DNA from: an uncultured Alistipes sp.
GTDB lineage: Bacteria; Bacteroidota; Bacteroidia; Bacteroidales; Rikenellaceae
Assembly (NCBI GenBank): GCA_904502285.1
Contig: CAJGEC010000001.1
Coordinates: 88,860-152,859 of the forward strand
Direction: 5' to 3'
DNA: 64,000 nt
In this document: piece after piece, positions 1 to 11,000 of the stretch
How the letters are laid out: every line of letters starts with the position of its first letter
Numbering within the stretch: position 1 is the first letter of the stretch
Notes under the pieces: generated by a model
What the model saw: only the letters and a program-made list of their open reading frames with translations
Told to the model about the DNA's origin: nothing
The model's database searches: none
Program-made: the position numbers and the translations under genes

Positions 1-1748
1 GAACCCTTCTGCTCGACGTGCGAACCAAGAACTGTGCGCAAAGCATAGTCCACAAGGTGGGTTGCGGTGTGGTTGTTAGTAGCCTTCTGACGGCTATCAG
101 CATTTACTACAGCGCGGAACTCAGCCTCTGGATTCTCTGGCAACTGCTTAACGATGTGGATGATAAGACCATTCTCCTTCTCAGTAGCAATAATCTCAAT
201 CTTCTCGTTTGCACTCTCGATATAACCTGTGTCACCAATCTGACCACCAGAGTTACCATAGAATGGAGTGTGGTTAAATACGAGCTGATAGGTTACATTA
301 TTCTTGCTCTTCACACGGCGGTAACGAGCAATACGAATATCCGACTCAAGGTTGTCGTAGCCAATAAACTCGCTCTCCTTGATAGACATCAACTCCTGCC
401 AATCGTCGATATCCTGAGATGCTGCATTGCGCGAACGCTCCTTCTGCACCTGCAACTCCTTCTCGAACTCCTCGATATCTACCTCTACGCCCTGCTCCTT
501 AGCGATAAGCTCGGTAAGGTCGATAGGGAAGCCGTAGGTATCGTAGAGAACAAAGGCATCCTTACCCGAAATCTTGCCACCCTGCGACTTGCGGATAACT
601 CCCTCCAAGAGGTTGATACCTGTAGCCAAGGTGCGGAGGAAAGAGGCCTCCTCCTCCTCGATAACACGCTCGATAAGGTTCTGTTGTGCAACGAGTTCTG
701 GGAACTGGTGACCCATCTGCTCAACGAGGCCTGCCACCAACTTGCAGATGAATGGCTCGGTAAAGCCGAGGTATGTATATCCATAACGAACGGCACGGCG
801 GAGGATACGACGGATAACATAACCAGCCTTAGCATTTGCTGGCAACTGACCATCGGCAATAGAGAACGAGATGGCGCGGAGGTGGTCAGCAATTACACGC
901 ATAGCCACATCGCACTTCTCATCCTTGCCATACTCCTTGCCCGAAAGTGCTGCAATGCGAGCGATGGTTGGCTGGAATACGTCGGTATCGTAGTTTGACT
1001 TCTTGCCCTGAAGAATCATACAAAGGCGCTCGAAGCCCATACCTGTATCTACGTTATTTGCTGGAAGTGGCTCCAACGAACCGTTAGCCTTGCGGTTGTA
1101 CTGCATAAACACAAGGTTCCAAATCTCAATAACCTGAGGGTGGCTCATATTTACCATCTCGCGACCAGGGATCTTTGCAACCTCCTCATCGTCGCGAAGA
1201 TCGAAGTGAATCTCGCTACAAGGACCACAAGGGCCAGTCTCGCCCATCTCCCAGAAGTTATCCTTCTTATTACCACGAATGATGTGATCCTCTGGCAAGA
1301 ACTGCTTCCAGTAGTCGTAAGCCTCCTGATCGAAGGCTACGCCATCCTCCTGGCTACCCTCGAATACGGTGGCGTACATACGGCTCTTGTCGAGTTTGTA
1401 AACCTCAGTAAGCAACTCCCAAGCCCACTCGATAGCCTCCTTCTTGAAGTAGTCACCATAGGACCAGTTACCAAGCATCTCGAACATCGTGTGGTGGTAG
1501 GTGTCGTGACCAACCTCCTCAAGGTCGTTGTGCTTACCCGATACTCGAAGACACTTCTGAGTGTCTGCTACGCGGGGCCATTTGCGAGGTGCGTTACCAA
1601 GGAAGATATCCTTAAACTGGTTCATACCAGCATTGGTAAACATAAGTGTTGGGTCGTTCTTTACAACCATAGGAGCCGATGCTACAATCTCATGCTCCTT
1701 CTTCTTGAAAAAGTCAAGAAACTCTTGTCTAACTCTGTTTGATTCCAT
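1..1748 (-). CDS. alaS: Alanyl-tRNA synthetase, N-terminal 582 residues (cut by window edge)
   Basis: This cytoplasmic class II enzyme charges tRNA-Ala and clears mischarged tRNA. Reading the minus strand from ATG at 1748 gives a protein starting [10 protein letters not shown] with the AlaRS catalytic core: [34 protein letters not shown] and [12 protein letters not shown]. Near the edge lies the zinc-binding editing motif HTATH at about residues 560-564. The family is usually about 870 residues, so the remaining third (rest of the editing domain and C-Ala) lies beyond position 1. There is no internal stop. It is divergent from the M23 peptidase gene, and the two upstream regions share about 110 bp. 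Identity is secure. Confidence 0.97.
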   Translation of the reverse strand, partial: MESNRVRQEFLDFFKKKEHEIVASAPMVVKNDPTLMFTNAGMNQFKDIFLGNAPRKWPRVADTQKCLRVSGKHNDLEEVGHDTYHHTMFEMLGNWSYGDYFKKEAIEWAWELLTEVYKLDKSRMYATVFEGSQEDGVAFDQEAYDYWKQFLPEDHIIRGNKKDNFWEMGETGPCGPCSEIHFDLRDDEEVAKIPGREMVNMSHPQVIEIWNLVFMQYNRKANGSLEPLPANNVDTGMGFERLCMILQGKKSNYDTDVFQPTIARIAALSGKEYGKDEKCDVAMRVIADHLRAISFSIADGQLPANAKAGYVIRRILRRAVRYGYTYLGFTEPFICKLVAGLVEQMGHQFPELVAQQNLIERVIEEEEASFLRTLATGINLLEGVIRKSQGGKISGKDAFVLYDTYGFPIDLTELIAKEQGVEVDIEEFEKELQVQKERSRNAASQDIDDWQELMSIKESEFIGYDNLESDIRIARYRRVKSKNNVTYQLVFNHTPFYGNSGGQIGDTGYIESANEKIEIIATEKENGLIIHIVKQLPENPEAEFRAVVNADSRQKATNNHTATHLVDYALRTVLGSHVEQKG

Positions 1749-1785
1749 ATCTATTAATTGTATTTTATGTCATTTTTTAAATATC

Positions 1786-1816
1786 TTGCAAAATTACAAA
1801 ATTTAAATTAATTTTG
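1786..1816 (+). promoter_or_regulatory. Bacteroidota-type promoter for the M23 peptidase gene
   Basis: TTG at 1786-1788 is followed after 20 nt by TAATTTTG at 1809-1816, a full match to the TTG/TAnnTTTG consensus. It lies 41 bp upstream of the ATG at 1858. A second -7-like element on the minus strand (TAATTTTG, reading 1796 to 1789) could serve alaS, although I see no good -33 partner for it. The divergent promoters therefore abut or overlap. Confidence 0.6.
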
Positions 1817-1857
1817 TATCGTTATATAGGATATTTTTGATATTTTATATTGTAAAA

Positions 1858-2796
1858 ATGAGTAGTCACAACAATAGTAATAGTAAGAGTCCAAAAAGAG
1901 AGATGAGCAAAGGCCGAAGCATTGCTCTCAAACTCCTTATTGGACTTGTCATTGCTGCGTCAAGCAATATACTTATCTCCTATTGGTACGACACTCCGAA
2001 ACTCTCGCAACTCAAGCGCAACAACCAGCACCTCGAAATGGAGTATGATATCCTTATGGAGAAGGTGCGCTCGGCCGAGGGTCGTTTGTTGGAGATAAAA
2101 CACCGCGACCAATTTGTCTATCGCCCACTCTTGGGTATCGACACCTTAGATATACCGCAAGTATATGCCGAGTATAACGACTCAAGGTATAAGGATTTGG
2201 GGGCGGGTGAATACGAGGAGGATATTATCAATGGCTGGAAGAGTATCGATGTGCTGATGCGAAACGTCTACTACGCCTCACGCTCGCTCGACGATACGCA
2301 GGATATGGCTGAGAAAAAAGAGGAGTTTTCTACAGTTATTCCAGCAATTTGGCCAATTGACAGAACGAAATTGCGTAGTGTGAGTAGCCTCTTCGGTATG
2401 CGTAAGCATCCACGATATGGCTATTGGAAGATGCACGAGGGCGTAGACCTTGCTGCACCCAAGGGTACACCTGTCTACGCTACGGGAAATGCCGTAGTCA
2501 CCATCGCGGGCTGGAAGCCTGGCTACGGACAGGTAATCGAGCTTAACCACGGCTTTGGTTACAAGACTCGTTACGGACACCTATCAAAGATGTATATATC
2601 TAAGGGTGACAGTGTTACACGTGGTCAAGTAATAGGTGAAGTAGGTAATACAGGTGTCTCTTCTGGTTCTCACCTCCACTACGAGGTGCGATTCAGAGAC
2701 AACACCATCAACCCTGTGCATTACTTCAATAAGGATATCTCTCCGGAGTCCTATATGGAGTTGATGAAACAACTTGATGAAACTACACAGAAATAG
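1858..2796 (+). CDS. M23 family metallopeptidase (LytM/EnvC-like)
   Basis: A predicted envelope peptidoglycan endopeptidase. One N-terminal membrane helix (about residues 18-38) precedes a probable coiled coil (about 45-75) and a C-terminal M23 domain. Zinc and catalytic motifs are intact: HEGVD, then YGHLS, then HLHYE. I chose ATG 1858 (MSSHNNSNSK) over an in-frame TTG at 1837 because it starts a typical cytosolic tail before the helix and follows a consensus promoter. A second M23 gene follows after 12 bp with the same architecture. In this family such proteins cleave stem-peptide cross-links or act as activators of amidases; the intact residues favour an active enzyme. Confidence 0.9.
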   Translation: MSSHNNSNSKSPKREMSKGRSIALKLLIGLVIAASSNILISYWYDTPKLSQLKRNNQHLEMEYDILMEKVRSAEGRLLEIKHRDQFVYRPLLGIDTLDIPQVYAEYNDSRYKDLGAGEYEEDIINGWKSIDVLMRNVYYASRSLDDTQDMAEKKEEFSTVIPAIWPIDRTKLRSVSSLFGMRKHPRYGYWKMHEGVDLAAPKGTPVYATGNAVVTIAGWKPGYGQVIELNHGFGYKTRYGHLSKMYISKGDSVTRGQVIGEVGNTGVSSGSHLHYEVRFRDNTINPVHYFNKDISPESYMELMKQLDETTQK

Positions 2797-2808
2797 TTGA
2801 TTATCAAT

Positions 2809-3750
2809 ATGGATAATAGATTTAAATCAGTCGTACGTATCTTCACTCAACGTCGCATTGTACCCATCCTTATCAAGTCTCTGGTATGGATAGGTATCAT
2901 CGTTGCGTGGTGGATTATCCTTGCTCTTGTGGTGGATATGCCAGCCGAGTACAAGGTGCGCCACTCGACCGACGACCTACGTGTGCAACTCGACGAAATG
3001 TCTATACGTTACGACTCGTTAAATAATATATTGGATAATGTAGCAAAGCGCGATGAGAATGTCTTTCGTAAACTCTTCGAGTCCAATCCATACGACCTTA
3101 ATATAGATAATGATGATGAGCGCATTGCGCTTCACGAGCAACTTATAGAGATGAATAACGATGACCTCAGTGATATGTTATCTAGTAGGATGCAAAATGC
3201 TATTACTGAGGAGAAAGAGTTGATTCGCTCGTATGAAGACCTTAGGTATAATACACTAAATGGCGTATTATCAATAGATTGTGTGCCAGCAATTCAACCT
3301 GTCAATAATCAGCAACTAACCCTTCTTGCTGCGGGTAAAAAACCTTTAATTAACCCATTCCATCGCGCTATTAGAGAGCATCACGGCGTGGATTACCTCG
3401 TACCAGAAGGAACTGCCGTTTTTGCCACCGCTGATGGTGTTGTGAAGACCCTATCCGAAAAGAATACTTCGCACGGCAAGGCTATCACAATCAGCCACGG
3501 AAACGGCTATGAAACATCCTATAGTCACCTCTTGGATATACGAGTAAAGAAGGGGCAAAAGGTTAAGCGTGGCGACATTATCGCATTATCGGGAAATAGC
3601 GGACTCTCGTTTGTACCACACCTCCATTATGAGGTTATTCTTAACGATACTCGTGTCGATCCAGTCCACTACTTTTTCCTTGAATTGAACCCAGAGGAGT
3701 ATCAGCAAATGATTAGAATTGCATTGTCGAGTATGCAGTCGTTTGATTAA
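2809..3750 (+). CDS. M23 family metallopeptidase, second tandem copy
   Basis: A second membrane-anchored LytM-type endopeptidase with the same plan as its neighbour: a short cytosolic N-terminus, one helix (about residues 23-44), a charged helical region, and an M23 domain with HHGVD, YSHL and HLHYE all present. The ATG at 2809 is preferred over the TTG at 2797, which would abut the previous stop. Outside the catalytic motifs it is clearly diverged from the upstream copy, so this is an old duplication and not a recent repeat. The 12-bp gap implies co-transcription and related roles in cell-wall remodelling. Confidence 0.88.
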   Translation: MDNRFKSVVRIFTQRRIVPILIKSLVWIGIIVAWWIILALVVDMPAEYKVRHSTDDLRVQLDEMSIRYDSLNNILDNVAKRDENVFRKLFESNPYDLNIDNDDERIALHEQLIEMNNDDLSDMLSSRMQNAITEEKELIRSYEDLRYNTLNGVLSIDCVPAIQPVNNQQLTLLAAGKKPLINPFHRAIREHHGVDYLVPEGTAVFATADGVVKTLSEKNTSHGKAITISHGNGYETSYSHLLDIRVKKGQKVKRGDIIALSGNSGLSFVPHLHYEVILNDTRVDPVHYFFLELNPEEYQQMIRIALSSMQSFD

Positions 3751-3780
3751 TACTACCCTACTATAACTAAATGAGTTGCT

Positions 3781-4344
3781 ATGGCTGAGATAAAGTTAAT
3801 TCTACTCGATTTTGATGGCACATTGGTAGATACTCGCAATGCCAATGCCGAGGCCTACATTGAGGCTTTGGGTGAGGTTGGCATCCATCTCACAAAAGAG
3901 GAGTATCTCAAGCATTACTTTGGTGTTCGCTGTATGGAGTTTATGCGAATGGTGGGATTAACCGATAGTAAGGCTATAGCAGAACTACGTCGTAGAAAGA
4001 TTGAGTTATACCCAAAATACTTCAATAGCGTAAGACAGAATAGCGCCCTTTGGGACTGGTGTAAGATGATGAGAGCACAAGGCGCAAAAGTTTATATAGT
4101 CTCTACAGGTCATAGAGATAACATTAATAATGTAATGCGATACTTGAATATAGAGTCGGGTATCGATAGAGTAATCACAGGTGATGATATTGAGCGTCCA
4201 AAGCCATATCCAGACTGCTTCCTTAAGGCTATTAACGAGGTTGGTGTTGCTATTGATGAGACGATAATTTTTGAGGATTCGAAGGTGGGATTAGAGGCTG
4301 CTAAGGCGAGTGGTGCGAACTATGTTCGAATAACGACGTTTTAG
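3781..4344 (+). CDS. HAD-superfamily phosphatase (beta-phosphoglucomutase/phosphoglycolate phosphatase-like)
   Basis: A 187-residue cytosolic haloacid-dehalogenase hydrolase. Motif I is LDFDGTLVD (nucleophile Asp about residue 10), motif II is VSTGH, and motifs III/IV are KPYPD and FEDSKVG. A helical cap domain is inserted after motif I, as in class I subfamily members. The substrate cannot be told from sequence; small sugar phosphates or phosphoglycolate are typical. It starts 30 bp after the second M23 peptidase and ends just before a strong terminator, so it is probably the last gene of that transcript. Confidence 0.9.
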   Translation: MAEIKLILLDFDGTLVDTRNANAEAYIEALGEVGIHLTKEEYLKHYFGVRCMEFMRMVGLTDSKAIAELRRRKIELYPKYFNSVRQNSALWDWCKMMRAQGAKVYIVSTGHRDNINNVMRYLNIESGIDRVITGDDIERPKPYPDCFLKAINEVGVAIDETIIFEDSKVGLEAAKASGANYVRITTF

Positions 4345-4364
4345 TTTTTTAAGATAAAAAGAGC

Positions 4365-4404
4365 AAAATATGGGGCTACGTTTGGTGGTCTCATATTTTT
4401 TTTA
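4365..4404 (+). terminator. Intrinsic terminator after the HAD gene
   Basis: AAAATATGGGGCTAC (4365-4379) pairs with GTGGTCTCATATTTT (4385-4399) over 15 bp with three G-U pairs around the 5-nt loop GTTTG. Further T residues follow. It closes the M23-M23-HAD transcript. Confidence 0.85.
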
Positions 4405-4440
4405 TATTTTTATCCTTCGAAACATCAAGACAGACAAGCT

Positions 4441-5163
4441 ATGAAAAGGTTTTTACTTATCGTCATATTTGCCATCGTTTGCACAATGACCCTATCGGCA
4501 CAAGAGCCAACACCTGCTCCAATGCCTGAGAGTCGTCCTGTAAAGGAGTTTTTACCCGACTTCACTGCAATTAAGGTAGATGCACCAATTAAACTGACGC
4601 TCAAGAAAATAGCTATGGGTGAAGCGCCATATATCATTTATAATACCAAGGGCGTTTACACATCTAAATTCGTTGCCGAGGTAGATCGCAAGAGTCGTAC
4701 ACTCAAAATTAGTGAACGCTCAGACTCTAAGCGTGAGAGTATTACCGAGGTAGAGGTATATTTTACGGAGTTAAGCGATATATCTATTTCGAAGGCGGAT
4801 GCCTATGTGGATGGCGTACTAACTTCGCAACTAATTGATATCTATATCTCCAACGATGCTAACTTCGTGGCCGAGATTAATTCCCTCGACCTAATGGTTT
4901 ACGCCTCAGGCCAGAGCCGCATACATCTTAACGGATGTACTCACTACCAGACAGCCGAGATATCAACGGCAGAGTATGATGCTCGCGGTCTTGAGACCAT
5001 ATCTACCCGTGTAGAGTCGTCACACAACGCTACCGTTAAGGTTGATGCTGTGGAGCGTCTTGAGGCAAAGACAACCACGGGAGGTAAGGTCTACTACCTC
5101 TCACACCCAGTCATTCTGCGTAGTGAGATCACCCTCTTTGGTGGTGAAATTCAGCGACTTTAA
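4441..5163 (+). CDS. Secreted GIN-domain (DUF2807-like) protein
   Basis: A 240-residue exported protein: signal peptide MKRFLLIVIFAIVCTMTLSA, cleaved near AQE, then a repetitive beta-rich region with alternating short strands (for example YVDGVLTSQLIDIYISNDAN). This pattern matches the putative auto-transporter adhesin head GIN/DUF2807 family common in Bacteroidota, a right-handed beta-helix-like fold of unknown function, probably in the periplasm or at the surface. It is separated from the upstream gene by a terminator and from addB by 13 bp. The family call rests on pattern only. Confidence 0.65.
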   Translation: MKRFLLIVIFAIVCTMTLSAQEPTPAPMPESRPVKEFLPDFTAIKVDAPIKLTLKKIAMGEAPYIIYNTKGVYTSKFVAEVDRKSRTLKISERSDSKRESITEVEVYFTELSDISISKADAYVDGVLTSQLIDIYISNDANFVAEINSLDLMVYASGQSRIHLNGCTHYQTAEISTAEYDARGLETISTRVESSHNATVKVDAVERLEAKTTTGGKVYYLSHPVILRSEITLFGGEIQRL

Positions 5164-5176
5164 AACCATTTGAGAG

Positions 5177-8020
5177 ATGGTATCATTTCTTCAAGAGTTA
5201 GCCCAAACACTCCTAAACCGAAATTCGGGCGACTTGTCGGATCTGGTGGTTATGTTTCCATCGTTGCGAGCGAGAGCCTTCTTTAATGACGCACTCTCGT
5301 CAATTACCGACAAGGCAATTTGGCAACCAAGTTGGTCTACCATAGACGAGGTTATGGAGCGTGGTTCGGGACTAAAACGTGCCGAGCGTATTCGTCTTAT
5401 TAGTGAACTCTATAAAATCTACGTCAAGTACCACAAAAGCGAGACCTTCGACAAGTTTTACTTTTGGGGTGATATGCTTATCTCGGACTTCGATATGATT
5501 GATAAGTATCTTGTTGATGCCAACCAGTTACTACGTAATATCGAGGATATCAAGGAGATAGAGGCCGATGTGTCATACCTCAGCGAGCGCCAGGAGCGCA
5601 TACTCCGCTTTTGGAGTAGCATAGGTCCCTCGATGCCACTGAGCAAGCAAAAGCAGATATTTTTGGAGGTATGGTGCTCATTGCCAGCTATCTATACAGA
5701 GTATCGAGAACGATTGCTCGAACTTGGCATCGGCTATCCGGGCCTTATTTACCGTATTACTGCCGAGCGTATTCTTAATAAAGAAGAGATTGAGCTTCTT
5801 GATAAGCAATATATTATCGCAGGCTTCAACGCCCTTTCTAAGAGCGAGGAGGTGCTATTCAACTATATAGCATCGCGAGGTAAGGGTGCAGAGTTTTATT
5901 GGGATTATGACAACTACTACTTAAAGAATGATGCACACGAAGCTGGTCACTTCCTCAGGCACAACCTATCGAAGCATCTATCGACTTGCGACGGCATCAC
6001 GCACTCCAACTTTGAGAGTGGCGAGAAGTTTATTCGCACAACTGCTTGTGCATCCAATGTTTTGCAAGTCAAACACTTGCATAACATTATATCATCCATT
6101 CCAAAGGAGGAACTTGATAAGCGCACGGTGATTGTTCTTACCGACGAAAACCTACTTATACCACTACTCCACTCTATCCCAGAGAGCGTCGGAAGTGTAA
6201 ACGTGACTATGGGATATCCGCTCAAGACCACATTGGCATATACCTTTGTCGAGGCGCTTATATCGCTTCAGTCGCATAGTCGTTTAAAGGATAGCACTCG
6301 TCTATTCTACCACGCCGACGTGACAAATATCCTTACACACCCCTACGTTATAGATATGTGTGGCACAAGGACCTCGAAGTATTGCAACGAGATTGTGCAG
6401 AACCACATAGTTTCGGTAGAGGATTCGCTATTTGCCAACGATGTAGATTTAAAAGATATATTCTGTTGTGATACAGATGGTTGGGAGATGTTATCTTCAT
6501 ATATAATTAGGTCGTTATCACTAATTATTGAAAAGAGTACCAGCCTCAATATCGAGCAGAGTGAATATATACGTATAATCACAGACGAGATAAAGCGCAC
6601 AACGCTGTCAATAAAGAGTTGCGATATAACACCACTTCCTGTCGAGGTGTTCATATCGTTGCTTCGTCGCCATCTGCAAACCCTGACAATTCCCTTTGAG
6701 GGAGAGCCTATTAAGGGTGTGCAGATAATGGGTATCTTGGAGACTCGAAACATCGACTTCAAGAATGTAATCATACTCTCGATGACCGATGCCAACTTCC
6801 CTGGCAACCGCACGGACCAACCATCGTTCATCCCCTATGGATTGCGCTTTGCGTACGATATGCCAACACCAGAGGAGCACGAGGCAATGTATGCCTACTA
6901 CTTCTATCGCCTAATACAGCGTGCCGAGCGAGTGGAGATGCTCTACTGCTCGAAGGCCGACGACAAGAGTACGGGTGAGTGCAGCCGCTATATCTACCAA
7001 CTTGAGTATGAGTCGCCATACAAGATGCACAAGCGCGCTGTAGGTGTCGATCTTGGCCTAAGCGAAGCTCGTCCGATTGTTGTAGATAAGAGCGCAGATA
7101 TAGTAGCCAAACTCAATAAGTACCTCACCAAGGGTAGTGGATACACTCTATCCCCAACGGCGCTATTCAGATATATCGAGTGCCCACTGAAGTTCTACTT
7201 TTCGAGTATCGCATCAATCAAATCTCCAAATGAACTCGACGACACGATTGATTCTCTGACATTTGGAAATATATTGCACGACTCAATAGAGGCCTTATAC
7301 ACAGATCTTATCGGCATTGAGACACCTCACCAAGAGATTGAAGCTATGTGCAATAGGACGACCGTTGAGAGCATTGTAGATCGGATGATTGTTAAGAATC
7401 TCCAGATGCCAAAGGGTTTTGGACAAAAGGATTTCAATGGCGACACCCTACTTGTGCGCGACATCATAGTCAAATATATAACACAGGGTATATTCAGATA
7501 CGACCTGGGGCATAGTGGCTACACAATAGTTGGCCTGGAGAGAGATGTAGAGTGTGAGTACTCTATTTCAGACGATCGCACCATTTTCTTCTCAGGACGT
7601 ATAGATAGATTGGACAAGCTCGATAACGATAAATACCAGATTATCGACTACAAGAGTAATAATCGTAGTAGTCTTGAACACAATGGAATAGATAAGTTAT
7701 TTAATGGAGAGCCTGAGGATAGAATATCCAATATCTTCCAGACCTTGCTCTACTCTATGATGTTGGAACGAAGTGAGAAAAAGGAGGCTATTCCATCACT
7801 CTACTACGCATCAAAGATGGTTGTAGAGGGTTATAATCCATCTATTGTTGAAGTTAAGAGCAAGACTCCAATCTCATGCTACAGCGATGTTAGCGAGGAG
7901 TTTGAGGCTCAACTCAGCAACACTCTTGAGGAGTTGTTTGACTATACCAAGCCCTTCACGCAGGTTAGCAATGCAGATGCTTGCACCTACTGTCCATTTA
8001 AAAAGATTTGCCGACGATGA
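5177..8020 (+). CDS. addB: AddB-like PD-(D/E)XK exonuclease subunit with Fe-S cysteines
   Basis: A 947-residue partner of the helicase-nuclease that follows. The N-terminus (VVMFPSLRARAFF) is the degenerate helicase fold seen in Bacteroidota AddB-like proteins; I see no Walker A. The RecB-type nuclease domain is C-terminal, with IIDYKSN at about residues 822-828. Four cysteines lie in the AddB iron-sulphur arrangement: one in ECPLKFY (about 668) and three in CTYCPFKKIC (about 935-945). The stop overlaps the next ATG (ATGA at 8017-8020), indicating translational coupling. With AddA it would process double-strand ends for RecA loading. The first ATG (5177) is used, 13 bp after the previous stop. 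Confidence 0.88.
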   Translation: MVSFLQELAQTLLNRNSGDLSDLVVMFPSLRARAFFNDALSSITDKAIWQPSWSTIDEVMERGSGLKRAERIRLISELYKIYVKYHKSETFDKFYFWGDMLISDFDMIDKYLVDANQLLRNIEDIKEIEADVSYLSERQERILRFWSSIGPSMPLSKQKQIFLEVWCSLPAIYTEYRERLLELGIGYPGLIYRITAERILNKEEIELLDKQYIIAGFNALSKSEEVLFNYIASRGKGAEFYWDYDNYYLKNDAHEAGHFLRHNLSKHLSTCDGITHSNFESGEKFIRTTACASNVLQVKHLHNIISSIPKEELDKRTVIVLTDENLLIPLLHSIPESVGSVNVTMGYPLKTTLAYTFVEALISLQSHSRLKDSTRLFYHADVTNILTHPYVIDMCGTRTSKYCNEIVQNHIVSVEDSLFANDVDLKDIFCCDTDGWEMLSSYIIRSLSLIIEKSTSLNIEQSEYIRIITDEIKRTTLSIKSCDITPLPVEVFISLLRRHLQTLTIPFEGEPIKGVQIMGILETRNIDFKNVIILSMTDANFPGNRTDQPSFIPYGLRFAYDMPTPEEHEAMYAYYFYRLIQRAERVEMLYCSKADDKSTGECSRYIYQLEYESPYKMHKRAVGVDLGLSEARPIVVDKSADIVAKLNKYLTKGSGYTLSPTALFRYIECPLKFYFSSIASIKSPNELDDTIDSLTFGNILHDSIEALYTDLIGIETPHQEIEAMCNRTTVESIVDRMIVKNLQMPKGFGQKDFNGDTLLVRDIIVKYITQGIFRYDLGHSGYTIVGLERDVECEYSISDDRTIFFSGRIDRLDKLDNDKYQIIDYKSNNRSSLEHNGIDKLFNGEPEDRISNIFQTLLYSMMLERSEKKEAIPSLYYASKMVVEGYNPSIVEVKSKTPISCYSDVSEEFEAQLSNTLEELFDYTKPFTQVSNADACTYCPFKKICRR

Positions 8021-11000
8021 AACAAGCAAAAATATTGAGTGCAAGTGCTGGATCGGGTAAGACCTTCCAGTTGGCTCTGAAGTATATGTGCGACATCATC
8101 GCCCACCCAGAGTGCTACCGTAATATCCTCGCCGTGACCTTTACTAATAAGGCTACTGAGGAGATGAAGTCGCGTATATTGCGAGAGATACACACCATAG
8201 CCATTGGACAGCAGAGCGACTATATTGAACAGATTGTCGAGAATCTCAATATGAGCAAAGAGTTAGTCGTTGAACAGGCTAAGATTGCGCAAACAAAGAT
8301 CCTGCACGACTATTCTCGGTTCAGCGTACTTACCATAGACCGCTTTTTTCAGCGCATCCTACGTGCCTTTATCAAGGAGTTGAGCCTTGATATGAATTAT
8401 AATATTGAGCTTGATACTACGATGCTTCTTGAACGAAGTGCCGAAGCCCTTGTGGAGAGTATACAGAAGGATGACGATATTAAGAAGTGGCTCATAGAGT
8501 TTGCCGAAGAGAGGTTGGAGAATGGTTCTAAATGGGATATGCGCGAAGACCTCTCGTCGTTAGGTCGAGAACTCTTCAAGGAGAATGGCGCTAAGCGAAT
8601 GAGTGATAATATCGACAAAGAAAAATTGCGCGAAATAGTATCGAATTTAGAACAAGTAAGAGATCATACTATACAGAAAATTAAGACTTTAGCCGAAGAG
8701 GCTATCGCTATTATGAAGGAGTATGGTGTGCGTGCTGATCAGTTCTATAAATCATCTCAGAGTTTCGTCTTTAGTTTCTATAAATATGCCGAGGGTGAGT
8801 TGAAGCCTCCTACGGCAACTATGCTTACGGCAACCGAGAAACCTGAGCAGTGGTACACTAAAACGGCAGATGGCGCAGTGAAGTGTGCTGCCGTAGCCCT
8901 TATGCCGAAACTCAAGGACATATGTTCACTCTATGAGGTAGCGGTCAAGCAACAAAACACAGCGAAGTTGCTTAAGGATAACTACCGAAGTTTTGCGCTG
9001 TTGGTAGACCTCAAGCGCCATCTGACGAAGATATGTTCCGACGAGAATATTATGGTGCTTAGCGAGACTAAGGATATCTTGGCGGACTTTATCGATGATA
9101 GCAACGCTCCGTTTATCTACGAAAAGGTGGGCAACCGCTATGACCACTATATGATTGACGAGTTCCAGGATACATCTATTAGGGAGTGGCGCAACCTTTT
9201 ACCCCTTTTACGTGAGGCCTTGGCATCGAACAAGGATGCCTCGGTATTTATTGTGGGCGATGTAAAGCAGTCTATCTACCGCTGGCGAGGTGGCGATTGG
9301 CGCCTGTTGGGTAATGATGCTATCGACGATTTAGGACGCGACAACACTGAGGTTAAGCCACTTAAGAAGAACTACCGCAGTTACGAAAACGTGGTGATTT
9401 TCAACAACAAACTCATCGCCTCTGCCGTAGAACAAGATAACAAATTCCTTAATCGGCACCTTATAGAGGCTCGCAAGGCCGAAAAAGTTAGCGAAGAGAC
9501 CTTCTCGTCGCTCCATAACATATTGTCAAAGGCTTACTCAGACTATGAGCAGGAGCCAAACAAAGAGAACAACAAAGGCTACGTGGAGGTGTGCGCCTAC
9601 GATAGTACTATTTTAGATTCGCCCTTCATCAATGCCATAGAGAGTGCTATAGCCAGAGGTTACCGTTACCGCGACATTTTGATTCTTGTTAGAAACAAGA
9701 CTCACGCTACGGCTGTTGCCAACCAACTCTTTGCGTATAAGGAGGCTAAATTCACCTCACAGGGCATTGCTGGTTTCAATATACAAACACCTGATGCACT
9801 GACGCTTGAGGGGCAAGATATCACGGAGTTTATAGTTGCTGTTATGCGTCTTGCCACACTATCGCAGTGCGATATCGAGCGAGGAGTATTCAACCGATTC
9901 CTTGGTCTACCTTTCGACGCCCAATTCAGCGAGGAGGAGGTAGCGTTTTTCAGCCATATAGCCCACTTGTCGCCTATGGAGGCGTTTGAGGCTATTGTAT
10001 CAAGATATGCCCTTAACAATAGAAAGGAGGATATCGCATTCCTTCAGGCTATGTATGAGCAGGTGGTGTCGTTCTCAACAACCAATATCGCTGACATCAA
10101 TCACTACTTGATTTGGTGGGAGGAACGAGGTAAGAATGAGAGTGTAAGCGTGGAGATGACCGACGATACCATAGAGATTACCACCATCCATAAGGCAAAG
10201 GGTTTGGAGCGTGACGTGGTAATTATCCCTTATGCGGTGTGGGATATGTCCCCAAAGCCTATTCTAAAACCTATTGTGTGGGCGAGTGCCGATGCCAAAG
10301 GAGAGAATGAGCTTGCCTCGATTGGCGACTTCCCCGTAATTTATGGTAGTAAGATGATGGAGTCAGCCTTTGCCGAAGACTACTACAAGGAGTTGATTAT
10401 GAATCACGTCGATGGTGTCAATCTGCTATATGTTGCCATCACTCGTGCCTCAAAAGAACTCTATATGTACGTGCCTACTCGCCTGAATACCAATAGCAAT
10501 AGCGAAAATATAACTTCTACTGCCCCACTTATTTTGGAGGCGACAAAGAAGATATGTCCACTGCCTGAGACAATCATCAATGAGGATAAGATCGAGCAGT
10601 TGCGCTACACCTATGGTGTCCCAACTGAGTTTAACTCAGAGAGCAAGAAGCGTGGTGAGGTAGAGGAGTTACTCTTGGATGAATACACATCAACTACACC
10701 ATCAATCAAAGTGCGCTACCCTGCTCAGCGACAAATAGATGAGGACCTAAGTAAGAGTACAGAATCGATGACACGAGGTATTATTTTGCACTCCATCTTC
10801 GAGCGAGCAAAGAGTATGCAGGATATTAAGAGTGCTATCGATAATATGGTGCTCAACTGCACTATCGATGTCAGCGAGGCGGAACAACTGGAGCGCAATA
10901 TTAATGAAATGTGTAATAATAGCATTGTTGCAGAGTGGTTTGACGGCTCGTGGGATGATATTAAATGTGAATCAGGCATTATCTTTAATGGCACCACAAA

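Noticed and set aside
18..998. Long plus-strand open frame opposite alaS
   Set aside because: The minus strand encodes clear alanyl-tRNA synthetase motifs through this region; the plus-strand frame is an antisense shadow with no domain.
2613..2628. TGTTACACGTGGTCAA, similar to a ParB parS site
   Set aside because: Only about 11 of 16 bases match the known parS consensus; it lies inside the M23 gene and far from parAB.
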